In this document: piece by piece, positions 6,414-11,576 of the stretch
Position numbering within the stretch: the first letter of the stretch is position 1
Layout of the letters: the number at the start of each line of letters is the position of its first letter
Position numbers and translations under genes: made by a program
The notes under the pieces: model-generated
What the model saw: only the letters and a program-made list of their open reading frames with translations
The model's database searches: none
What the model was told of the DNA's origin: nothing
NCBI GenBank assembly: GCA_946803715.1
Contig: CAMPET010000003.1
Location: 793,062-804,637, forward strand
From: Beroe ovata
Taxonomy: Eukaryota > Ctenophora > Nuda > Beroida > Beroidae
Direction of reading: 5' to 3'
DNA: 11,576 bases

Positions 6414-9326
6414 GTGTGAAGTATTGAATGAGTGAACCGTGTGATTTAATGGCACTCAGTCTCCAAGTTATTATTCGTCTTGACATGCAATTTTTAATGT
6501 CAAACATGATTTGTTACCATTAGTCAAACGGCATATGTCAAGCATCAGCCTCGGCCACTCTGGTGAATTGATTGCGCAGGAATGTTGGGAATTGGTTTCA
6601 CATTAGAACATGGTATTCCTGCATCACAACTCCACATTGGTCCCCATTTTCATGGGATATTCTCAGCAATGACTTGTCAAATCAATTCCTGACAATATGT
6701 GTGTATTGCTCAGGTTATCGACACTCATAAATCTTAGGTTGATAATTTCAATTCAATGAGCTGATAGGAGAATGTTTCTCTATAATCCCCCCCTCTTTCA
6801 GTTACCAACCCAAGCTCGCTCCAGTTCAGAGCAGACCGAAACTACATCTCTGTGCCCAAGTCATGGCCAGGCTTCACCAATATCGGGGTATGCCTGTGGG
6901 CGCGTCTCAAACTGTCCCCGGCCACTTTCAGCTCCCTGATCAGTATCGAGAGGGACCAGGACCACTCATTCTGGCTCAAAATTACCAGGTACCCGGCGAG
7001 AAGTGAACTGCAAATACAAACACCAGTGAAAAAATCGTTTTTTCCCAACTGCAATGAAATTACACAGGTGTGAGGTAGTTCTTTTTCAGATCAGCTTTCA
7101 GTCATTCCAATCCCTTACTTTGACTTCTTATCACCCCCTCACTCCCCCTTACTCTCACCCCACCCCCCTCTCCCTCACCCCCACTACCCTGTCTCCCTCT
7201 CTCACCCCCATACTCTCACCCTCACCCCCTCTCTCTCCCTCTCTCCAGGGACGCACTATACATACAGCTGAACAAGCTCATATACCGTGAGGTAGCCCTA
7301 CCCTACCCACTGGACAGACAATGGTTCAGTGTATGTGTCACTGTGGATCATCACGGTAACACGGGACTTGGACTGTACCTGGACGGCAAGTCACTGATTA
7401 CTGGACGGGACAGGGACATCGATGCAGTGAAAGGTATGTGTGAGGTCGTCAGTTTATCTGTGTTCTCTGTTGGCTAGCTACGACGGCGGACGCGATCGAC
7501 AAATGTATTTCTAGTGGACAACTGGTTCCCACGCGCGCGCTATCAATTTACGTTACGTACGTACGCGCGATTTATAGGCGGGACGATATGATCAGTTATT
7601 TTTATAGTTTTTAGCTTTTAAGGCAAAAAACGCTCCGTGGTCCATAGTGAAGGCTTCAGACTTGTTGGTTGCTCGTAATACGAGTAGCTTCAAGTGAAAC
7701 CACAAATTTTGGTACTATTTCTTTGTCGCCATTTCCATGAAGTGAAATATTACGATCTGTTGGTCTCCCTCCTCTATCAATGTGTTTCAGTGTTTCCCCC
7801 ATCGTCATAAAAAGTTTTTAAATGTCACAATGAACAGGAAGTGAAATCTCCGGTGATCTGATAATCGGAGGGATTGCTCATGCCTCCCACCCTCCGTACA
7901 AAGTAGACGGACTATTGAAGGATGTGTACGTTTGGGGCGAGGCACTTGGCATAGAACAGGTAAGCGTATCCTTCCCTAAACCTGGGACCGGTCACCGGGT
8001 TTCTTTGAGTTATCCCATCGAATAATCACAAGCTCGGTCTTGGTATTGGGCGAGAAGTTAATATTCGAGTACTGCTCTATTGTGCTTTTCTCGTGAACAG
8101 TGACCACTGAGTTCTGACAGACCCGGCTCTATGATCAGGTGGAGGAGTACAGTTCAGGGTGCATGATTCCCCAACCCGAGAGTCTGGTCCTGGATTGGGA
8201 GATGATAAAGTCAAACTCTGACAACTTCCTCGAACAGACTTATTCACCGACATGCGCTGGTATGTTGTGTGATATCATTCCACCCACAGATATAAAAAAT
8301 GAAACTACTTATCTTTTTGCTTACCGCTACTATCAGGAAGTATTCCTTATTTACAGTTGTGTATTAGCCGAATCGATATGTAGGATAAAATGAAGGGACT
8401 TGGATCTTCTCCTCTTTCCAGGAAACCCTATTTTCCTAACCCCCCCGCTCCTCTCCTCCCCAGAACCTGCATGCACAGGCTCCTGTCCACCCGACATGTG
8501 GCGGTGTGGATCGTGTGATTGTATCCCGCTGTCACGGAGATGTGATCGTATCCAGGGTGATTGTCTCGATGATAGTGATGAGAGGGGTTGCCCTTTGCTA
8601 GGTAGGGCGAATATAGACTCCCAAAACCCTTTTTGTGCTGATAGTGTAGTGAGAGCCAGTGGGTGAGGGGTGAGGTATAAGTGAGGGAAGGAGAGAGACG
8701 AATTTCAGACGGAAACTTTCCGTGTTGGGTTACTTTCGGTTATACTTTTGGTTTAATCATTAATGGTTTGTACTGGTGTTCATACGGGAAATGAATAAAA
8801 TTCATTCGAGGAATGAGGAAACGGCGACGAATTGGTATTCATCAGAAAAATGAATCCGTTTATTCGGTATAAACACGATTTGTGCGTATAGTACTCAAAT
8901 ATCATACGATCAAGATGTACCCCTGAACTTCACAGATGGCAAGTTATCGCTGGTAGAAGAGAGATTGACCCTGGAAGATGCTAAGAACTACTGCCTGAAA
9001 GAGGGAGGGAGTCTGGCATTCCTGAGCACGAAGTACATGCGGGAATATGCCGCTAAAATACTCACTTACTTCGACTATGATAAAGCCTGGGCCCTCAACC
9101 CTGAAACTAAAGGTATGGAGTTGTCATGGCAACAGCTTGTCGCTACAAAGGCAATCTTTCTAGCAATCTTTACGACAGCAGAATCTCCTCAGTAACCTAA
9201 TCATTTTCTTCAGCTCCCAGTCTGTACACAAAGTTGGGAACATGGCTGTCAGATGCCAGATTCCACAGTACTTATCAGGCTGCTATCTGTCAGACTTCAC
9301 GCAGTGAGTATCATTCTATCGACTGA
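4124..9326 (+). CDS. Secreted mosaic protein: GCC2/GCC3-sushi-LDLa-pentraxin-LDLa-CTLD (13 exons)
   Basis: Proposed exons: 4124-4178, 4754-4835 (or -4847), 5103-5250, 5316-5520, 5728-5883, 6061-6381, 6802-6988, 7249-7433, 7838-7959, 8121-8259, 8464-8601, 8936-9112, 9214-9326. Phases match at every junction, giving about 675 residues. Order: signal peptide (1-18), unrecognised Cys-containing region (19-163), GCC2/GCC3 module (164-215), sushi (about 217-275), LDLa (about 278-320), pentraxin/LamG (about 323-500), LDLa (about 535-577), short CTLD-like domain (about 580-668). There is no membrane segment after the signal peptide, so it is probably secreted or matrix-bound. These module types occur together in animal proteins such as SVEP1, but this order is not one I recognise. 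Adhesion, clearance or innate recognition are inferences. The first exons and the 3' end are the least certain parts. Confidence 0.75.
4179..4753 (+). other. Intron 1 (575 bp)
   Basis: This is the longest intron of the gene. It begins GTAAGTAG and ends ACTTTCAG. Inside are a CGCGCGCG block near 4518 and the palindrome ATCAGCTGAT at 4549-4558. I see no additional phase-compatible exon, but a small one could be missed. First introns often carry regulatory elements; none can be named here. Confidence 0.45.
4754..5520 (+). CDS. Exons 2-4: unrecognised N-terminal extracellular region
   Basis: Exons 4754-4835, 5103-5250 and 5316-5520 join in phases 2 and 0, and the block is phase 1 at both outer borders. 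Residues about 19-163 contain spaced cysteines (RTPCGD, KVPCVREKLC, FTDPC, DNPC), a likely amphipathic helix (AKVAAGLEAAVSK), extended segments (IEFEIIQHDP, SVWIDIYVRYYS) and a second helix (ARDEIILNELLVPVLSPYLA). The alternating strand/helix order suggests an alpha/beta fold. I cannot assign a family. Exon 2 is the weakest: its donor could be 4836 or 4848, both phase 2, adding four residues in the second case. A shorter exon 3 starting at 5169 in phase 1, spliced directly from exon 1, would also keep frame. Intron 3 is only 65 bp. Confidence 0.5.
5728..5883 (+). CDS. Exon 5: GCC2/GCC3 (ephrin-receptor-like) Cys-rich module
   Basis: This single exon, phase 1 at both ends, encodes one complete module. 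The spacing CVPGTYQVEGTCLDCPIGSY, then YGAKKCTMCPSFMTTSQSGA and a final QCL matches the GCC2/GCC3 or ephrin-receptor-like repeat found in SVEP1, ephrin receptors and similar animal extracellular proteins: C-xPGTY-C-C-PxGxYS-C-xxC-P-xxT-GA-C. Six to seven cysteines would pair internally. It follows 207 bp of intron ending TTTCCCCCACAG. Confidence 0.85.
6061..6381 (+). CDS. Exon 6: sushi domain plus first LDLa
   Basis: A 321-bp exon, phase 1 at both ends. The first half (DEC...VVRGSLITVSC...SQEVRCGVDPIPVC) has the four-cysteine and G-x-x-V-x-x-C layout of a sushi/CCP domain, though the conserved Trp before the last Cys is replaced. The second half (YCATPCGGHVCDTCQCL...RCDGVVQCDDASDESKC) is an LDL-receptor class A module with its calcium-binding acidic signature CDGxxxCxDxSDE and six or more cysteines. 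Both typically bind protein ligands. Having both in one exon suggests loss of an intron between them. Confidence 0.85.
6382..6801 (+). other. Intron 6 (420 bp) with (GT)n at the donor
   Basis: The donor GTGAGT merges directly into a (GT)n run to about 6416. The rest shows no open exon. It ends CCCCCCCTCTTTCAG, a strong acceptor. Confidence 0.7.
6386..6416 (+). repeat. (GT)n microsatellite at a splice donor
   Basis: About 14 GT units with one GA interruption start four bases after the donor GT of intron 6, so repeat-length change alters sequence directly adjacent to the 5' splice site. Confidence 0.9.
6802..8259 (+). CDS. Exons 7-10: pentraxin / LamG-like lectin domain
   Basis: Exons 6802-6988, 7249-7433, 7838-7959 and 8121-8259 join in phases 2, 1 and 0, with phase 1 at both outer borders. 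The domain begins LQFRADRNYISVP and carries the paired cysteines of pentraxins (GVCLWARLKL and WFSVCVTVD), the DGK turn (GLGLYLDGKSL), IIGG and the closing strand VDGLLKDVYVWGEALGIEQ, all typical of pentraxin and LamG concanavalin-like folds. The usual pentraxin signature around the second Cys (HxCxSW) is FSVCVTV, and the calcium loop position reads IIGGIAHASH with few acids, so calcium-dependent ligand binding may be lost. Exon 10 has two in-frame acceptors (8121 or 8139); I chose 8121, which adds TRLYDQ. Its tail (YSSGCMIPQ...) is a linker. Confidence 0.8.
7125..7247 (+). repeat. CT/CCCCT-rich low-complexity tract before exon 8
   Basis: About 120 bases are almost pure pyrimidine (CTCACCCCC-like repeats), forming an extended polypyrimidine tract up to the acceptor CTCTCCAG of exon 8. 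Its length is far beyond what splicing needs and fits expansion of a simple repeat. Mirror-symmetric parts could form triplex DNA (inference). Confidence 0.75.
7434..7837 (+). other. Intron 8 (404 bp)
   Basis: It starts GTATGTG and ends ATGAACAG. It contains a CGCG/ACGT-rich patch at about 7533-7570 with overlapping short palindromes (CGCGCGC, ACGTACGT). No exon is visible inside. The acceptor has only a weak pyrimidine tract, but the downstream frame is strongly domain-like. Confidence 0.6.
8464..8601 (+). CDS. Exon 11: second LDLa module
   Basis: This 138-bp exon, phase 1 at both ends, encodes one LDL-receptor class A repeat with the full cysteine ladder: CTGSCPPDMWRCGSCDCIPL, then RRCDRIQGDCLDDSDERGC. 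The acidic DCLDDSDE motif that binds calcium in this family is intact. It is a textbook shuffling cassette, separate from the LDLa in exon 6. Acceptor CTCCTCTCCCCAG and donor CTAG|GTAGGG are both acceptable. Confidence 0.85.
   Translation, partial: NLHAQAPVHPTCGGVDRVIVSRCHGDVIVSRVIVSMIVMRGVALC
8602..8935 (+). other. Intron 11 (334 bp)
   Basis: It starts GTAGGG and ends AACTTCACAG. It contains a cluster of ATTCAT/ATGAAT inverted pairs (AATGAAT-AAA-ATTCATT at 8790-8806, and ATTCAT...ATGAAT near 8838-8855). No exon is seen inside. Confidence 0.6.
8936..9326 (+). CDS. Exons 12-13: short, degenerate C-type-lectin-like domain and C-terminus
   Basis: Exons 8936-9112 and 9214-9326 join in phase 1. 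The frame LTLEDAKNYCLKEGGSLAFL matches the start of a C-type lectin fold (A-x-x-x-C-x-x-x-G-G-x-L-A), and GTWLSDARFHSTYQAAICQ resembles its end (W-x-D ... C). At about 85 residues it is shorter than the usual 115-130. It lacks the inner cysteine pair, and no EPN/QPD or WND sugar-binding motif is seen, so carbohydrate binding is doubtful. The terminal exon either reads through to TGA at 9324 (tail SEYHSID) or uses the strong donor GCA|GTGAGT at 9304 and splices on. Confidence 0.7.
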
Positions 9327-9577
9327 ATTGCAAACTTCCAACAACAAATCGATTCTCCTTTTTTGAATGAAAGACTTTGTTACCATGAAATATTTTCAAA
9401 CTCACATTATTTGTCAAACTTTACGAAAATGTTCAAAATTCACTCAAAACGTTCCAAAAAAAGTTCAAATTGAAAATGCCAAATTCCATCACTGTACTCA
9501 AGATCACGCACTTGGTACGATAATTTAACCATTGTAATACAGATAATTTTAAGTTGATTCTCATGACTAATTTCACT
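9327..9577. other. Convergent intergenic spacer
   Basis: This AT-rich spacer separates two convergent stop codons. It has several TTCAAA/GTTCAAA-like runs. I see no AATAAA or ATTAAA in either orientation, so cleavage sites of both genes are undefined and may overlap. Confidence 0.6.
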
Positions 9578-10163
9578 CTACAGTCCCTTCACGTCCATCT
9601 GAATTGGACATCCAGGGAACAGCTTATCGGCAATGTAGAAGTTGAGACTGTAGATACCATTGCCCAGTGAGGGAGAGAAAACCACTTTGACTGTCTTGTC
9701 ATCATGAGGAGAACACTGCAAGTATGGGTGTCAAAATATGTCATGCAATGGCAGTGTCATGATAGTGCCATATACATGATATAATACTGATCGTGTAATT
9801 TGCTGTATAGGAAACGCTGGTGGTGGTATATTTGTGTGATTGAGAACGTTCCACTTGGCCAAAAGGTTTTTACTAGGTTGAAATGTCCTGAAGATCCATG
9901 TATGTATATCGAGATTTGGTCCAGGAATCCAGGATTCAATACTATGTATAATACTATCGAGAGCACATGATATCTTAGAATCGCAGTTCCCGATCTCTTC
10001 CCCCCTCCCGTCTCACCTGTGTCTCGACCTGGCTCCCATCCGGTCCCGCGCACTCTGCCCTGGCTGTGTCCTGCTGGTCCTTGGGGCAGGGGAGTTTAGC
10101 CGTGATGTTCTGCTGGCTGGGTAACTTCACTGACCCGATCACTGTCTTAGTCGGGATACTCCT
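9578..10163 (-). CDS. Exons E and F (minus): complete C-terminal filamin-type repeat
   Basis: Exons 10017-10163 (49 codons) and 9578-9715 (45 codons plus TAG) join in phase 0 to give 94 residues, the normal size of one filamin/ABP280 repeat. It starts SIPTKTVIGSVKLPSQQNIT, continues RAECAGPDGSQVETQ (the central GP-x-G turn) and ends VVFSPSLGNGIYSLNFYIAD, then LFPGCPIQMDVKGL, which corresponds to the hallmark P-x-x-x-G-x-Y and I-P-G-S-P-x-x-V closing strands. The Cys in PGCP replaces the usual Ser. The intron between (301 bp) starts GTGAGA and ends ACTTGCAG. Confidence 0.8.
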
Positions 10164-11539
10164 CTGGGGGGGGGTAGAGTTTAGCATATGTTTTCAGCCA
10201 TCTGGTGTAAGAATGGAAAAGGGGGAGGAGGAATGAGGATGGAAAAAGAGTGCAATTACTTCCTAGCAAAAACCTCAATTTCACTCACTTTTTCACCAAT
10301 CTCACTAATTCCTCAATCTCACTTACTGTTCTGGTGTTTCCCCCAATCTCACTTACTGTTTCTTGTGTTCCCCCCCCTCAATCTCACTTACTGTTCTGGT
10401 GTCCCCACTCAATCTCCCTTACTGTTCTGATGTCCCCATTCAATCTCACTTACTGTGGAAGTAGTGGTGGTGGTGGTTGAGGTGAAGCTAGCTGGTACCT
10501 CCTCGTGATACTTGATAGTTGTCACCTTCCTATTCGGACTCGGACTCGGAACACTGAGAGATCAGAGAGGGGGAGGGAGAGGTTAGAGAGGAGGAGGGAG
10601 AGTGTCAGATCGTTTTTTATATTCTCATCTTTTGTGAAAGATCATGTAATATGCATTGGACAGAGGGTAGAGAGGGAAGACAGCCGAATGAGAGAAGTTT
10701 GTATGGATTCAAACAGATCATCAATCATCGCTCATTATTGAGCTGTTATGAAAAGAATTTCTAAGTCCGAGAAGTCCCAACAAAATTGACGGAACGTTCA
10801 AAATATTTTCTAAGTTTTCTAAGTTGAGCTGACAACTACATGGTCTTATACGGGAAGCAGTGAAGAGCGTAATACTGTATTGAAAAACTTTTATGATCGG
10901 AAAGTTGCCATACCTGACAGAGACAGTTCCATCTTCATTGGTGTGTAACTTCACCCCCGGTATATCAGCGTTCACCTCTGTGGTCCCACCGTCAGATGAC
11001 TTGATCCTGTGTGTGTGTGTGTGTGTGCGTGTGTGTGTGTNGTGTCTGTGTGTGTGTGTCTTAACTCACGAGAAGGTCACAGTCCCGTCTTCATTTGTCT
11101 TGGCTGTTGTCAGTCCAGGGATATCGAAACTGACAGTGTTGTCATCTGCTGATGTTGTCACTGTCTCCGTCTTAGTCTCAGTTTTCTGATGCAATTATGG
11201 GAATTAACAATTACTCCAGATATGTGAAAGATGAGATGTATACCTACAGCATTCAGGACTTCAATTTCATGTGGACACAGGGCGTCCTAGTTATCGCACG
11301 AAACCCATTCCCCAGATAATGGAATATTGAGACAGAATGAGACCACTCACCGTCCTCTCTCCTCCCCCCGTTATCTTGACACTGCTGACACTGCTCAGTA
11401 CACTCGGATCATACTCGAACTCCAGCATCATTCGGTACACCCCCTTCTCCTTGGGGAAACAGCTGATGTCCTTGCACACCCCCCGGGATACGCTTGTTAC
11501 CTCAACCTCCTCATTCGTCACCGCGTTACTGCACGACAC
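9578..11539 (-). CDS. Filamin-repeat protein, 3' part (six last coding exons; 5' end outside the window)
   Basis: In transcript order the minus-strand exons are 11351-11539, 11070-11185, 10914-11006, 10454-10553, 10017-10163 and 9578-9715. All phases match (0, 2, 2, 0, 0), giving 260 codons and a TAG at 9578-9580. The product contains the end of one filamin-like repeat, a duplicated Asp/Gly module of about 28 residues, a Thr-rich linker and a complete C-terminal filamin-type (Ig-like) repeat. Filamin repeats are beta-sandwich scaffolds in actin cross-linkers, TRIM-type proteins and other mosaics. No actin-binding or NHL domain is in view and the protein ends on the filamin repeat, which argues against a TRIM2/3/71 type. 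More exons must lie beyond 11576. Confidence 0.75.
10274..10456 (-). repeat. Intronic minisatellite carrying 5' splice-site copies
   Basis: The 16-bp core CAATCTCACTTACTGT (plus strand) starts at 10314, 10344, 10379 and 10441, with a one-base variant at 10410; spacing is 30-35 bp. Two decayed copies precede it (about 10276 and 10297). On the minus strand each core reads ACAGTAAGTGAGATTG, and the 10441 copy is the actual donor of exon D. Reading beyond the first donor meets a stop within one unit and a bit. Confidence 0.85.
10454..10553 (-). CDS. Exon D (minus): linker with Thr run
   Basis: Thirty-three codons plus one base, phase 2 in and phase 0 out. It encodes PSPSPNRKVTTIKYHEEVPA then SFTS followed by a run of threonines, a low-complexity linker between the duplicated module and the C-terminal filamin repeat. 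The donor ACA|GTAAGTGAG is itself one unit of a minisatellite in the following intron. The acceptor follows a long CT/GA-rich tract. Confidence 0.65.
10914..11185 (-). CDS. Exons B and C (minus): duplicated DIPG...NEDGTV module
   Basis: Exons 11070-11185 and 10914-11006 encode two similar segments: NTVSFDIPGLTTAKTNEDGT and TEVNADIPGVKLHTNEDGTV, each followed by a beta-strand-like VTFS or VSVS. Exon C is phase 2 at both ends, as expected of a duplicable cassette. A KTETKTET stretch precedes the first copy. The short strand-turn-strand look suggests a beta repeat or one domain built from two halves. I do not recognise a family. The intron between them is 63 bp and almost all (CA)n. Confidence 0.65.
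11008..11059 (+). repeat. (GT)n microsatellite filling a 63-bp intron
   Basis: It is GT-rich with CT, GC and one N (11041) interruption. On the minus strand it is (CA)n making up most of the intron between exons B and C, and its last unit supplies the acceptor CACAG. The N probably reflects length uncertainty. Confidence 0.9.
11351..11539 (-). CDS. Exon A (minus): end of an upstream filamin-like repeat
   Basis: Sixty-three codons, phase 0 at both ends, with acceptor GTACAG|GTGTCG next to a (CA)n tract and donor ACG|GTGAGT. The peptide runs from VSCSNAVTNEEVEVT through CFPKEKGVYRMMLEFEYDPS to SVKITGGGERT. The pattern P-x-x-x-G-x-Y-x-x-x-L-x-F followed by a closing V-x-I strand aligns by eye with the second half of the C-terminal filamin repeat of the same gene (FSPSLGNGIYSLNF). 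Cysteine positions also correspond roughly (VSC with LPC, SC with QC). Confidence 0.65.
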
Positions 11540-11543
11540 CTGT

Positions 11544-11544
<1 letters not shown>

Positions 11545-11576
<32 letters not shown>
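11545..11576 (+). repeat. (GT)n microsatellite at window edge, next to an acceptor
   Basis: About 15 GT units run off the window. On the minus strand they are (CA)n immediately before the acceptor GTACAG of exon A. The full length is unknown. Confidence 0.9.

Noticed and set aside
6198-6455. Minus-strand open frame rich in His-Thr opposite exon 6
   Set aside because: It is the antisense of the sushi/LDLa exon and the (GT)n repeat; the composition comes from the microsatellite.
6842-7073. Open frames on both strands over exon 7
   Set aside because: The plus frame other than the pentraxin frame and the minus frame are shadows; only the LQFRADRNYISVP frame joins in phase and shows domain motifs.
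10188-10480. Plus-strand repetitive open frames (ISLTVLVFPP-like)
   Set aside because: They are translation of the intronic minisatellite and not a protein gene.
1-11576. CRISPR array, bacterial operon, tRNA or rRNA
   Set aside because: No regular spacer-repeat structure, ribosome-binding sites or tRNA B-box-like sequence was found; the genes contain spliceosomal introns.

Overview
The window is nuclear DNA of an animal, most likely an invertebrate; an early-branching metazoan such as a sponge is my best guess and is not proven. The evidence is two multi-exon genes with canonical GT-AG introns of about 60 to 575 bp, extracellular domains restricted to or expanded in animals (sushi, LDL-receptor class A, pentraxin/LamG, C-type-lectin-like, filamin repeat), (GT)n and (TA)n microsatellites, and a small foldback transposon-like element. 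Nothing looks bacterial. Single N bases at 618 and 11041 are assembly ambiguities. All gene models were assembled by eye from reading frame, phase and splice consensus.

Layout. 1-4123 is mainly intergenic. It holds a (TA)n tract, a GC-rich hairpin cluster (about 755-1060), short open frames on the minus strand with a 45-bp tandem duplication (1056-1545, possibly a decayed gene), and a roughly 420-bp inverted-repeat element (3521-3939) with a telomere-like core. From 4124 to about 9326 lies a 13-exon plus-strand gene for a secreted mosaic protein of about 675 residues: signal peptide, unrecognised cysteine-containing N-terminal region, TNFR-like GCC2/GCC3 (ephrin-receptor-like) module, sushi, LDLa, pentraxin/LamG, LDLa, degenerate C-type-lectin-like domain. 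Nearly every domain is bounded by phase-1 introns, the classic mark of exon shuffling.

From 9578 to beyond the right edge lies a convergent minus-strand gene. Its last six coding exons (260 codons plus stop) contain the end of one filamin-like repeat, a duplicated segment of about 28 residues ending in an NEDGTV motif, a Thr-rich linker and a complete 94-residue C-terminal filamin-type repeat. The two genes are tail to tail with about 250 bp between stop codons and no AATAAA visible between them.

The plus-strand protein looks like a secreted or extracellular-matrix binding protein, with SVEP1/pentraxin-like module composition and plausible roles in recognition or adhesion. The minus-strand protein is a structural filamin-fold protein of unknown location. 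Nothing shows that the two work together. The most unusual structural features are the mosaic architecture itself, dinucleotide microsatellites lying on splice sites (including a 63-bp intron that is almost entirely (CA)n), and a minisatellite that repeats the 5' splice site of a coding exon.
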